The notes beneath the pieces are model-generated. The model was not told the DNA's origin. It searched no databases and was given only the letters and a program-made list of their open reading frames with translations. From assembly GCF_014784055.1 (NCBI RefSeq), contig NZ_CP061813.1, forward strand, positions 3,110,001-3,174,000: 64,000 nt of DNA. The letters are read 5' to 3'. Each line of letters opens with the position of its first letter. Position 1 is the stretch's first letter. Shown here one piece after another: positions 7,984 through 20,620 of the stretch. Source of the DNA: Polaribacter haliotis. Its GTDB lineage: Bacteria; Bacteroidota; Bacteroidia; Flavobacteriales; Flavobacteriaceae. A program made the translations under genes and the position numbers.

Positions 7984-10900
7984 TTAATGACAGCTACAAG
8001 TAGGAGTCGTAAAACTATTCGTTTTTAAATTCACAGGAAAACCTTGGTTATAATCTTGATTTTCGAAATAGAATTGCCCTCTCTTGTTGTCATAATTTCC
8101 AACTTCATTCATTGTGTTTATGTCATATAAACGTCCATTTATCATCGTGTAAATAACAGAATTAGAGTTTTGAATGTTATCTAAAGGATTTTTATCCATA
8201 ACAATTAAATCGGCTAATTTTCCAACTTGTAAAGAGCCTATTTCATCAGCTGCACCAATATATTCTGCACCATTAATTGTAGCGGCTTTTAAAGCTTCTA
8301 AATTAGATAAACCTCCTTGCTGAAGCATCCATAATTCCCAATGAGCACCTAAGCCTTGTAATTGTCCATGAGCACCTAAATTTACTTTTACACCTAATTT
8401 AGATAAATCTGTAACCGATTCAGAAACTAAAATATGTCCGTTTTTATATTCTTCCTCAGGAACCATTGTTCTGTGTCTCGAACGAGAATCTACTACATAT
8501 CTTGGTGTATATTTAAGTAAGGTTTTATTTTCCCAAACATTTGATTTTTGATACCATTCAAACTCACCATTCATTCCACCATAATTTACAATTAAAGTTG
8601 GAGTGTAACCAGTTTTACTATTTTTCCAAAGCGTTAAAACATCTTTATATAAAGGAGCAACTGGAATATTATGTTCAATTCCTGTGTGTCCATCAAAAAT
8701 CATACTCATGTTTGCATAAAAGTTAGAACCACCTTCTGGAACTACATTTACGCCATATTCTCTTGCAGCTTGCATAATTTGCTGACGTTGTTCTCTTCTT
8801 GGCTGGTTGTAACTTTTAACAGATTTCGCACCAAATGCTTTTGTTCTTGAAATTGCAAAACGAGCATCTTCTAAATTATTTACAACTGCTTTAAAATCGC
8901 CTTCTGCTCCATATAAAATAAATCCTGTAGAAAACATTCTTGGTCCAACAAGTTTTCCGCTTTTTTGTAATTCCTCTAAAGTAAAAGCTGCAGCTGTATT
9001 TACTGATGGATCATGAGATGTTGTAACTCCAAAAGCTAAATTCGCATAAAATTGCCAATGTTTTTGTGTACTTAAACCATTCCTAAAAGCACCTACATGT
9101 GCATGAACATCTACAATTCCAGGCATAATTGTTTTGCCTTTCATGTCATATACTTTTGCATCACTTGGAACAGCTACTTCTTTGGAAGTTCCTATTTTTT
9201 CGATTTTATTTTTATGGATGATAATGGTTCCGTTTTCAATGATTTTATCACTATTCATTGTAATTAAACGAGCGTTTGTAAAAGCAACTCGTCCATCAGG
9301 AACATCAGATTTTGTTTGCAGACCAATTTTTACGCTTGTAGCTGTTGCAGCAGATAAATTTGTTTTTGCAAAAGGATCTGTGGTATTATTAACAATCGAT
9401 TTAGAAAAATATTCGTCACCCAGAGTCCAATGAACTTTTTGGTCGTTAGAAGACCAATGTAAATTTATTCCTGCATTTTCCGATAAACTTTCTACATTAA
9501 ACGATTTGGTGTTAGCATCTAAATTTATTTCACTTCCATTCATAACAAATGGTGCTAAATATAATTTATGTAGATGTATAAAAGCTACCCAATTATTGTC
9601 TTTACTTGGCACTAATCTGTTAGCTAATTTAGAGGAAAAATGACTTTTTTCGTCTTTTCCATTCAAATTTACACTCTTTAATTTCTTCGTTAATCCTCCG
9701 AAAAAAGACCCTCCAGTTTGAAAAAATACACGTTCGTCATTTGCTGAAAATATAGGGAATTCTCCACTATCACTTATTTTATTTGCTCCAGAACCATCTA
9801 AATAAGCTGTGTAAATTCCAGCTTTTTTAGTGTAATCGTATCCTTGATCTCCATTTCCATTTTCTTTTCTGTAGGTTATTCTTGTACCTGCATTATTATA
9901 AGCTGGAGTTCTGTATATTCCTTTTTCTGAAGTTAATTTAGTAACTCCTGTTCCATCTATATTTACCTTATAAATTGCACCTAAATTCTCATCATTCCAA
10001 GTAACAAAAATTACTGTATTTCCATCAGGAGAAAAACTTGGCTCTGCTTCGAAATCTTCTAAAGAAGTTATTCTAATTGGAGCACCACCTGGCAATTCTT
10101 TTTTGTAAATATGTCCTAATGCAGTAAAAATAACCATGTTTCCATTTGGAGAAGTTTTTACATCTTTAATCATTTTTGATGTAAAATTAGGTTCGAAAAC
10201 CTTTCTTTTTACATGATGTGTTTGTGCTAATTTAATATCTTGATTCACTTCAAAAGGAATATTTACCATCTCTTTAGAATCGATATTAATTCTGTTAATT
10301 TTTCCCTCTGACCAAAAAATAATTTCTTTATTATTTGGCAACCAAGAAAAATGAGGGTAAACTCCAAAAACAGCCCAAGCTTCTTGCTGGTCTTTACTTA
10401 AATCATAATAAATTGGCCATTCCCTTCCAGTTTCTAGTTCATGTATGTATAAAACTGTTTTTGTTCTCACACGTTTTACAAATGCCAAGAATTTACCATC
10501 TTTAGAAACAACTGGTCTTGCAGCACCTCCAGGTCCACCTGTAATTTGTTCGGTTTTTCCAGTTTCAAAATCATATTGTTTTATCACATAAATCTGTTTG
10601 TTTGGATCTTTGTTATATTGGAAAAATCCTCCAGGATACATGTCTTCTGCGTAATATAAATATCTTCCATCAGGAGAAATCGAAGGATCATTTACATCTT
10701 GTTGATCATTTTTTCTAGTTGTTAATTTTAAACCAGCATCTCCAGAAAGTGGATATTGCCACATTTCTCCAGCTCCAACAGAACGTGTAGACGTAAAATG
10801 TTTTCTAGCAACTAAAGATTTTCCATCTGGAGTCCAAACTGCGTTATTTAACAATCGAAATTTTTCTTTTGTAATGGATTTTGCATCATTCCCATCAGCT

Positions 10901-11250
10901 CTCATTACCCAAATATTATTTCCTCCTTCTGCATCACTTGTAAAAGAAATATATTTTCCATTTGGACTAAATCTTGGTTGTACTTCGTATGCTAAACCAG
11001 AACGTAAAATTGTTGCAGTTCCTCCAGATACAGGCATTTTGTAAATGTCTCCTAATAAGTCGAAAACAATTGTTTTTCCATCAGGACTTACATCTAAATT
11101 CATCCAAGTTCCTTCATCTGTACTTAAATTAAAGGAGTTGTATAACCAACTTTCGTGTGGATTATTTACATCCCATTTTTCTGATTTCTCTTGTGCAATT
11201 AAGGTTGAAGAAATTGCAAATAATAAGAGATATATGTGCTTTTTAATCAT
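7984..11250 (-). CDS. Secreted beta-propeller amidohydrolase
   Basis: A 1088-residue exported protein. A signal peptide (residues 1-20, ending IAQEKS) leads into repeated TolB/PD40-type propeller blades with recurring SPDGK, SPNGK and SKDGK motifs (about 50-560). From about residue 655 a metal-dependent amidohydrolase domain follows, with an HAH metal pair in VDVHAHVG near residue 715, H-rich strands near 860, and the late GKLADLIVMDKNPL typical of the superfamily. The propeller-amidohydrolase architecture is common in Bacteroidota, and most members have no known substrate. An imidazolonepropionase- or dipeptidase-like activity is possible. The protein ends in an unusual CSCH tail. It is last in a three-gene leftward block with the kinase/aminotransferase fusion and the GH2 enzyme. 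Confidence 0.85.
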   Translation of the reverse strand: MIKKHIYLLLFAISSTLIAQEKSEKWDVNNPHESWLYNSFNLSTDEGTWMNLDVSPDGKTIVFDLLGDIYKMPVSGGTATILRSGLAYEVQPRFSPNGKYISFTSDAEGGNNIWVMRADGNDAKSITKEKFRLLNNAVWTPDGKSLVARKHFTSTRSVGAGEMWQYPLSGDAGLKLTTRKNDQQDVNDPSISPDGRYLYYAEDMYPGGFFQYNKDPNKQIYVIKQYDFETGKTEQITGGPGGAARPVVSKDGKFLAFVKRVRTKTVLYIHELETGREWPIYYDLSKDQQEAWAVFGVYPHFSWLPNNKEIIFWSEGKINRINIDSKEMVNIPFEVNQDIKLAQTHHVKRKVFEPNFTSKMIKDVKTSPNGNMVIFTALGHIYKKELPGGAPIRITSLEDFEAEPSFSPDGNTVIFVTWNDENLGAIYKVNIDGTGVTKLTSEKGIYRTPAYNNAGTRITYRKENGNGDQGYDYTKKAGIYTAYLDGSGANKISDSGEFPIFSANDERVFFQTGGSFFGGLTKKLKSVNLNGKDEKSHFSSKLANRLVPSKDNNWVAFIHLHKLYLAPFVMNGSEINLDANTKSFNVESLSENAGINLHWSSNDQKVHWTLGDEYFSKSIVNNTTDPFAKTNLSAATATSVKIGLQTKSDVPDGRVAFTNARLITMNSDKIIENGTIIIHKNKIEKIGTSKEVAVPSDAKVYDMKGKTIMPGIVDVHAHVGAFRNGLSTQKHWQFYANLAFGVTTSHDPSVNTAAAFTLEELQKSGKLVGPRMFSTGFILYGAEGDFKAVVNNLEDARFAISRTKAFGAKSVKSYNQPRREQRQQIMQAAREYGVNVVPEGGSNFYANMSMIFDGHTGIEHNIPVAPLYKDVLTLWKNSKTGYTPTLIVNYGGMNGEFEWYQKSNVWENKTLLKYTPRYVVDSRSRHRTMVPEEEYKNGHILVSESVTDLSKLGVKVNLGAHGQLQGLGAHWELWMLQQGGLSNLEALKAATINGAEYIGAADEIGSLQVGKLADLIVMDKNPLDNIQNSNSVIYTMINGRLYDINTMNEVGNYDNKRGQFYFENQDYNQGFPVNLKTNSFTTPTCSCH

Positions 11251-11292
11251 TATAAAATAAATTTAACTGTTTTTGAATTATAAAAATAGGGT

Positions 11293-14200
11293 TTATATTT
11301 TAGTCAAGTTCATAAAGTTTTCTTTAAAAACTAATTTTAAGTAAAAAATAACTTCTTTAGCGTCTTTTTTAGAAAATATAATTGGAGGTTTTATTTTTAA
11401 TACGTTATTATCAGGTCCATCTGAACTCATTAAAATTCCAAAATCTTTCATTCTATTGATTAGATAATTGGTTTTTTTTGTTAGCGGTTGTAAATCTTTA
11501 TTAACTAGCTCGAAACCTAAAAATAAACCTTGTCCTCGAACATCACCAATTATTGGAAATTCTTCAGATAATTTTAATAATTCTGCCTTTAGATAATCTC
11601 CAACTATCAACGCATTTTCTTGTAAATTATTGTTTTTTACAGTTTGTAAAACTTGTGTTGCAATCGCACAAGAAACTGGGTTTCCTCCAAAAGTATTAAA
11701 GAATTCCATTCCGTTTCCAAATTTTTCTGCAACTTCTTTTGTACAAGCAACAGCCGCAATTGGGTGTCCATTTCCTAAAGGTTTTCCAATGGTAACAATA
11801 TCTGGAATTACATTGTGTAATTGAAATCCCCAAAATGTAGTTCCCATTCTTCCAACACCAGTTTGTACTTCATCAGAAATACAAATTCCACCAGCCTTTT
11901 TTACTTTTTGATAAGTTTTTTCTAAAAACCCTTCAGGCAATTCTACTTGTCCTCCACAAGAAATTATGGGTTCTATAATAAAACCGCCTACTTTTTTGTT
12001 TTTTTGATGAATATTATCAATTAAAAGTTGAACTTCGTTTGCATATTTATCAGCGGTATTTTCTCCTCGATATTTTCCTCTAAACGCATTCGGAATTGGG
12101 AAAACATGGGTATTTTTTGGAGTACCTTTTCCGCCTTTTCCATCAAATTTATAGGATGAAATATTTACGGTTGCATTTGTGTTTCCATGATAACCAATTT
12201 CGCTTGCGATAATCTCTTCAGAATTTGTAACTGTTTTTACCATTCTTAGAGCAAGTTCATTCGCTTCGCTTCCAGAATTTACAAAATGTAAAACTGAGAT
12301 TTCTTTTGGTAAAGTTTCAAGAATTTCTTTCGCCAAATGATTTATGTTTTCATGTAAATAACGAGTATTTGTATTTAAAACTGCCATTTGTTTTTGACCA
12401 GCTTTTACAACTTCGAAATTTTCATGTCCAACATGTGCAACATTATTAACAGTGTCTAAATATTTTCTTCCAGAATAATCAATTAAACATTGGTCTAAAC
12501 CACGAACTATGTGTAAAGGTTTTTTATATTGAAGACTCATTCCTTTTCCTAAATGTGCTTTTCTTTGGTTAAGAATTTCATCAGAATTATCAATTAAATT
12601 CTCTTTAAAACCAGTAACTTTAAATAATAAATTTGGGTTCGGACAAATACTTTTCCAAACATCAATTTGATTGAAATACGCAACTCCTGGAAAGTCATTT
12701 TTATAATCTAACATCGATAAAAAAACTTGGAAATGTAAATGCGGCGCCCAATTTCCATTTTCTGGATAATTCGCTAAAACCGCAATTTGTGCTCCTTTTT
12801 TAATTTTATCACCAGTTCTATGTTTTAGAACGCTTTCTGCAGTGTTGTGTCCATATAAAGTATAAAAATGAAATTCTTTTTGTTGATGTTTTAAAATGAT
12901 AAAACCACCATAATCTTTGTCGCTTGAATTATTATCAGCAATTACAACTTCACCATCGAAAAGTGCATAAACAGGTGTGTTTTCTGGTAACCAAAAATCG
13001 ACTCCTAAATGAATTGTTCTGCTTTCTTTTCCATAATTACCCACTTTATCATACGAAGTAGAAGTGTATAAAGAGCGAGGTTCTAAATAACCACCAGCAA
13101 TTATTTTAGTTGGAACTTCCTTTTGAAGTTGTTCGATTTTAAACTGAAATAAATCTAAATTGTTAAACTCTTTTTGGTGTCCAATCCAAGAACTAGAAAC
13201 ACTTAAATCTAATTGTTCAATTTTATTTTTGTTGATTGTTGGAAACAATTCAGCCAAAGAAAAATCTTGTTTTCTAGCCCAATTTTCAAATTTAAGTTGA
13301 TTAGGATTTGCAGAAAAACCACATGCATTTCTAAAGCTATAATGTGCAAAATCTTCAGAAACTGTTTTCCATTTTTTTAGTAATTCCCATGCAGATTTTT
13401 CACTAATTAATAGATAGGTGTTATTTGGATTTTCTTTTTTGTTAATTGCAGATTTTGTTACAGAAACAACCAAACGAATTCCGATTAAAGTATATAAAAA
13501 TTCTAACTCTTTTTCTTCTAATTTAAAAGTAGAATGATAGCCTTTTATAATTGATAAACTTGCTTCTAAAGGATCGTTATGATGCATAATTGCGTAACAG
13601 CAAGTAATAGCAACATCGTTAATTATTTGCGTTTTTATAGCGTCTCCAAAATCTATAATTGAAGTTACTATTGGATTCAATACATCTTCTGAAACTAAAA
13701 TATTATTGTCATTCACATCATTATGAACCACACTTTTTCGAAGTTTTTTATAGTCTTTTTGAAAATTATTAAATTGATTTAAGAAGTAAGAAACCAATTC
13801 TTTGTCCTCATTAGAAAACAAATACAAATATTCTTTTACCCAGGAAGTTTGTGCAATGTCCCAAACAAATACTCTTTCTGCTTCTTTATCATTAAAATTT
13901 ATAAGTTTTTTAGTGATTTCTCCTGCTTTTAGGCCTAAACTAAATCGTAAATCGTTTAATTGCGGATTTACTCCCGACCAAATTCTACCCTCCATCCAAG
14001 AAAGCAATCGTACTTTTCTAAAGGTGCTTTTTTCTGTTTCAACTTTAGAAATAAAACTTCCAGAATTGTTTTTTATCAATTGAGGAAGCTTAGTTTTTTT
14101 ATCTGAATTAGAAAGATGTAACAAGATTTTTTCTTGAAAATCTAATTCAGATTCAGATGAGTTTTCATTTGCTATTTTTAAAATATAAGTCGGTTTGTCG

Positions 14201-14307
14201 TCAACTTTAATTTTAAAATTAGCATCCAATTCTCCCGGTAATTTTGATGCTTTACCTTTAATGGTGTATTGTTCAAAAAGAATTTTTTCAGCTTCAGTAA
14301 TTTGCAT
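11293..14307 (-). CDS. APH kinase / M23 peptidase-like / aminotransferase III phospholyase-like fusion
   Basis: A 1004-residue three-domain protein. Residues 1-310 are an aminoglycoside phosphotransferase-type small-molecule kinase with catalytic loop HNDVNDNN (H195, D197) and the metal-binding DFG at 219-221. Residues about 405-555 are an M23/LytM-like domain with the full zinc set (H433 and D437 in HLGVD; H523 and H525 in APHLHF). Residues about 590-1004 are a class III PLP enzyme with NSGSEANELA, DEVQTG and the PLP lysine K842 in GKPLGNGHP. In animals, separate APH-type kinases and class III ammonio-phospholyases act in sequence on hydroxylysine or ethanolamine. I therefore infer that the ends phosphorylate an amino alcohol and then eliminate phosphate and ammonia. 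There is no signal peptide, so the M23 domain lies in the cytoplasm. I start at the ATG; one extra upstream codon is a TTG. Confidence 0.85.
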   Translation of the reverse strand: MQITEAEKILFEQYTIKGKASKLPGELDANFKIKVDDKPTYILKIANENSSESELDFQEKILLHLSNSDKKTKLPQLIKNNSGSFISKVETEKSTFRKVRLLSWMEGRIWSGVNPQLNDLRFSLGLKAGEITKKLINFNDKEAERVFVWDIAQTSWVKEYLYLFSNEDKELVSYFLNQFNNFQKDYKKLRKSVVHNDVNDNNILVSEDVLNPIVTSIIDFGDAIKTQIINDVAITCCYAIMHHNDPLEASLSIIKGYHSTFKLEEKELEFLYTLIGIRLVVSVTKSAINKKENPNNTYLLISEKSAWELLKKWKTVSEDFAHYSFRNACGFSANPNQLKFENWARKQDFSLAELFPTINKNKIEQLDLSVSSSWIGHQKEFNNLDLFQFKIEQLQKEVPTKIIAGGYLEPRSLYTSTSYDKVGNYGKESRTIHLGVDFWLPENTPVYALFDGEVVIADNNSSDKDYGGFIILKHQQKEFHFYTLYGHNTAESVLKHRTGDKIKKGAQIAVLANYPENGNWAPHLHFQVFLSMLDYKNDFPGVAYFNQIDVWKSICPNPNLLFKVTGFKENLIDNSDEILNQRKAHLGKGMSLQYKKPLHIVRGLDQCLIDYSGRKYLDTVNNVAHVGHENFEVVKAGQKQMAVLNTNTRYLHENINHLAKEILETLPKEISVLHFVNSGSEANELALRMVKTVTNSEEIIASEIGYHGNTNATVNISSYKFDGKGGKGTPKNTHVFPIPNAFRGKYRGENTADKYANEVQLLIDNIHQKNKKVGGFIIEPIISCGGQVELPEGFLEKTYQKVKKAGGICISDEVQTGVGRMGTTFWGFQLHNVIPDIVTIGKPLGNGHPIAAVACTKEVAEKFGNGMEFFNTFGGNPVSCAIATQVLQTVKNNNLQENALIVGDYLKAELLKLSEEFPIIGDVRGQGLFLGFELVNKDLQPLTKKTNYLINRMKDFGILMSSDGPDNNVLKIKPPIIFSKKDAKEVIFYLKLVFKENFMNLTKI

Positions 14308-14315
14308 CAAAAAAA

Positions 14316-17639
<3,324 letters not shown>

Positions 17640-17685
17640 TTATCAACCCTCAATGATTATTTGTAATTTTGAATAAACATTTTTT

Positions 17686-19308
17686 ATGATTGTAAAAGGA
17701 AACATTGTAGATATACAAAATCAACGAATTTTTAAAGGAGAGGTTGCTATTAAAAATGGGAAAATTTCTACAATTCGTGAAGCGAGTCATACTATAGAAA
17801 ATTTTATTTTACCCGGTTTTGTAGATGCACATATTCATATTGAAAGCTCGATGTTAGTTCCATCTGAATTTGCAAAAATTGCAGTTGTTCATGGAACAGT
17901 TGCAACAGTTTCAGATCCGCATGAAATTGCCAATGTTTTAGGAGTAAAAGGTGTAAATTTTATGATTGAAAACGGAAATAAAGTTCCCTTAAAATTTAAT
18001 TTTGGTGCGCCAAGTTGTGTACCAGCAACTTCTTTTGAAAGTGCTGGAGCAATTATAGATTCTGACGATATTAAATTAATGATGGAAAATCCAGACATTA
18101 AATATTTAGCAGAAATGATGAATTATCCAGGAGTTTTATTTGATGATGAAGAGGTTATAGCAAAAATAGAACATGCAAAAAATAACAATAAACCAATTGA
18201 TGGGCATGCTCCAGGATTAAGAGGAGATGATGTTACCAAATACATCGCTGCAGGAATTTCTACAGATCATGAGTGTTTTTCTTATGAGGAAGGTTTAGAG
18301 AAATTACAAAAAGGCATGAAGGTTCTTATTCGTGAAGGAAGTGCCGCAAAAAACTTCGAAGCTTTAATAGATTTATTACCAGAACATTTCGAAAATATGA
18401 TGTTTTGTTCAGATGATAAACATCCAGATGATTTGTTGTTAGGTCATATTAATCAGCTTTGTGAACGCGCAATTGCCAAAGGAATAGATGTTTTTAAAGT
18501 TTTACAAGTTGCTTGTGTAAATCCAGTAAAGCATTACAATTTAGAGGTTGGTTTGTTGCAAAAAGGAGATGATGCCGATTTTATAATTGTGGAAGATTTA
18601 CAGCAATTCAAGGTTTTAGAAACCTACATTAATGGAGAATTGGTTGCCAAAAACGGAACGTCTTTTGTAAAAGATGTAGATTTTGGAGTATTGAATAATT
18701 TCAAAACTGATAAAAAGAAAAAAGAAGATTTTAGATTCGAATCTTCAGTAGAAAAAATAAGAGTTATTGAAGCTTTGGATGGTGAATTAGTTACCAACCA
18801 AATTGAAGCAAAAAGTTTAATTGTTGATGGAAATTTAGTTTCAAATATAACAACAGATGTTTTAAAAATGACGGTTGTAAATCGTTATAAAAATGAAAAA
18901 TCAGCAATTGCATTTATTAAAAATTTCGGATTAAAAGAAGGTGCAATTGCAAGTTCTGTTGGGCACGATTCGCATAATATTATTGCTGTTGGCGTTTCTG
19001 ACGAAGCAATTTGCAAAGCTGTAAACTTAATTATCGAAAATAGAGGAGGAGTTTGTGCTGTAAATTCATCCGAAGAAAAAATAGTTTCCTTGCCAGTTGC
19101 AGGAATTATGTCTGATAAATCTGCACAAGAAATTGGAAAATCTTATGCTGAATTAGATAAAATGGCGAAACAAATGGGAAGTAAATTACGAGCTCCATAT
19201 ATGAGTTTGTCGTTTATGGCGTTGTTGGTTATTCCTTCTTTAAAGCTTTCTGATAAAGGTTTGTTTGATGGAAATAGTTTTCAATTTACTTCATTAGAAA
19301 TTCAATAA
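17686..19308 (+). CDS. ade: Adenine deaminase
   Basis: A 540-residue enzyme converting adenine to hypoxanthine and ammonia for purine salvage. It belongs to the amidohydrolase superfamily adenine deaminase type, not the adenosine-deaminase type. Visible marks are [14 protein letters not shown] with metal ligands H49 and H51, [11 protein letters not shown] near 166, STDHEC near 185 and [11 protein letters not shown] near 245, followed by the family-specific C-terminal domain with [10 protein letters not shown] and GGVCAVN. Length is normal. A possible -7 box (TAATTTTG, 17664-17671) lies upstream, but no well-placed -33 TTG. Confidence 0.95.
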   Translation: MIVKGNIVDIQNQRIFKGEVAIKNGKISTIREASHTIENFILPGFVDAHIHIESSMLVPSEFAKIAVVHGTVATVSDPHEIANVLGVKGVNFMIENGNKVPLKFNFGAPSCVPATSFESAGAIIDSDDIKLMMENPDIKYLAEMMNYPGVLFDDEEVIAKIEHAKNNNKPIDGHAPGLRGDDVTKYIAAGISTDHECFSYEEGLEKLQKGMKVLIREGSAAKNFEALIDLLPEHFENMMFCSDDKHPDDLLLGHINQLCERAIAKGIDVFKVLQVACVNPVKHYNLEVGLLQKGDDADFIIVEDLQQFKVLETYINGELVAKNGTSFVKDVDFGVLNNFKTDKKKKEDFRFESSVEKIRVIEALDGELVTNQIEAKSLIVDGNLVSNITTDVLKMTVVNRYKNEKSAIAFIKNFGLKEGAIASSVGHDSHNIIAVGVSDEAICKAVNLIIENRGGVCAVNSSEEKIVSLPVAGIMSDKSAQEIGKSYAELDKMAKQMGSKLRAPYMSLSFMALLVIPSLKLSDKGLFDGNSFQFTSLEIQ

Positions 19309-19314
19309 AAAAAT

Positions 19315-19866
19315 ATGTTTAAAAAAGAACTTCGAAAAATATATAAGGAAAAAAGAAAGGAATTATCTCCAAATCAAAAATTAGAATTAGAGCAAGATAT
19401 TTACACTCAAATTTTTGAATTGGATTTTTCTGAAATTCAAGTTGTTCATCTTTTTTTAAGCATTAGAAAATTTGATGAAATAAATACACAACCCATTATC
19501 GATTTTTTAAATAAAAAAAATAAAACAATTGTGGTGAGTAAATGCGACTTTGGGAACAATACATTACAGCATTTTATTTTCGATAAAAACACGAAATTGG
19601 AAGTCAATTCTTGGGGAATTCCAGAACCAATTAATGCCCAAGAAATCGACCCAAAAGAAATTGATTTAGTTTTAGTACCTATGCTAATTTCCGATGAAAA
19701 TAACTACAGAGTTGGTTATGGAAAAGGATTTTACGATGGTTTTTTATCCGAATGCAAACCTACAGTAAAAACAATTGGGATTAATTTTTTTAAACCCATT
19801 CAAAAAATTAACGACATTCATAAATTTGATGTAGCTTTGAACCAAATTATTTATCCAAGAAAATGA
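19315..19866 (+). CDS. 5-formyltetrahydrofolate cyclo-ligase
   Basis: A 183-residue enzyme that converts 5-formyl-THF to 5,10-methenyl-THF using ATP, returning stored folate to the one-carbon pool. The basic N-terminus (KKELRKIYKEKRKEL) and the glycine-rich nucleotide/substrate motif VGYGKGFYDGFL near residue 133 are diagnostic. It follows adenine deaminase by six bases and overlaps the PhnA-type gene through ATGA, so the three form one operon. Confidence 0.92.
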   Translation: MFKKELRKIYKEKRKELSPNQKLELEQDIYTQIFELDFSEIQVVHLFLSIRKFDEINTQPIIDFLNKKNKTIVVSKCDFGNNTLQHFIFDKNTKLEVNSWGIPEPINAQEIDPKEIDLVLVPMLISDENNYRVGYGKGFYDGFLSECKPTVKTIGINFFKPIQKINDIHKFDVALNQIIYPRK

Positions 19867-20459
19867 GTTTACAAGAAGAGTTAGAAAACAGAAGTGGAAA
19901 TAAATGCGAATTATGTACAGCAACAGATAGTTTATCTGTTTATGATGTAAAACCAACCATAACTGGTGGTGGAGGAATGGATGGAAGTTTGTTGGCTTGT
20001 GAAACTTGTATAACTCAAATCGATAATCCAGAAGAAACAGATGCAAATCATTGGCGTTGTTTAAACGATTCTATGTGGAGTGAGTTTAGAGCTGTAAAAG
20101 TTGTTGCTTGGCGAATGTTGTCTCGTTTAAGAAACGAAGGTTGGCCAAAAGATTTGTTGGATTTGATGTATTTGGAAGATGACGATTTACGTTTCGCAAA
20201 AGAATCTGGAGATCATTTAGACGAAAGCGAAAAGATAATTCATAGAGATGCAAATGGTGCTATTTTACAGGCTGGAGACTCTGTGGTTTTAATAAAAGAT
20301 TTAAAAGTAAAAGGTTCTAGTTTGGTTGCCAAGCAAGGAACAGCAGTTCGTAGAATTTCTTTAGATCACGAAAACGCAAAATATATTGAGGGAAAAGTTG
20401 GCCCAACGCAAATTGTAATTATTACAGATTACGTTAAGAAAATGGCGGAAAAAGAATAG
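19863..20459 (+). CDS. PhnA/YjdM-type zinc-ribbon protein
   Basis: A 198-residue protein with an N-terminal zinc ribbon (CELC near 15-18 and CETC near 44-47) and the C-terminal PhnA domain (DANGAILQAGDSVVLIKDLK, then GSSLVAKQGT). The name comes from the E. coli phn region, but this protein does not itself degrade phosphonates; its role is unsettled. The start overlaps the cyclo-ligase stop by four bases. Between ribbon and PhnA domain there is an extra segment rich in W and R (about 60-110), making it longer than the roughly 110-residue E. coli protein. Confidence 0.8.
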   Translation: MSLQEELENRSGNKCELCTATDSLSVYDVKPTITGGGGMDGSLLACETCITQIDNPEETDANHWRCLNDSMWSEFRAVKVVAWRMLSRLRNEGWPKDLLDLMYLEDDDLRFAKESGDHLDESEKIIHRDANGAILQAGDSVVLIKDLKVKGSSLVAKQGTAVRRISLDHENAKYIEGKVGPTQIVIITDYVKKMAEKE

Positions 20460-20460
20460 A

Positions 20461-20617
20461 AAGCCCCTTTTGTCTTTCAGACATTTTCCCCAAAGGAGAA
20501 AACACTCTTGCGACTGACTTAAGTTTTCATATAATTATAAAGTAAGTTTAGAGATTATATAAAGGGAAATAAAAACACATAACAGTGTCTCCCTCCTTTG
20601 GAGGGATTATGGGAGGC
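20461..20617. repeat. Composite intergenic repeat
   Basis: Left end: GCCCC followed by an internal TCTTTCAGACA palindrome and TTTTCCCCAAAGGAGAAAACACT (20462 to about 20508, split here by description). Right end: AGTGTCTCCCTCC, TTTGGAGGGATTATGGGAGGC (about 20585-20617). Small palindromes lie in each end, and CACT/AGTG complement each other across about 80 bases of A/T-rich middle. The same two ends occur in opposite orientation at 44509-44703. No gene is visible in this interval. Confidence 0.75.
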
Positions 20618-20620
20618 TTT

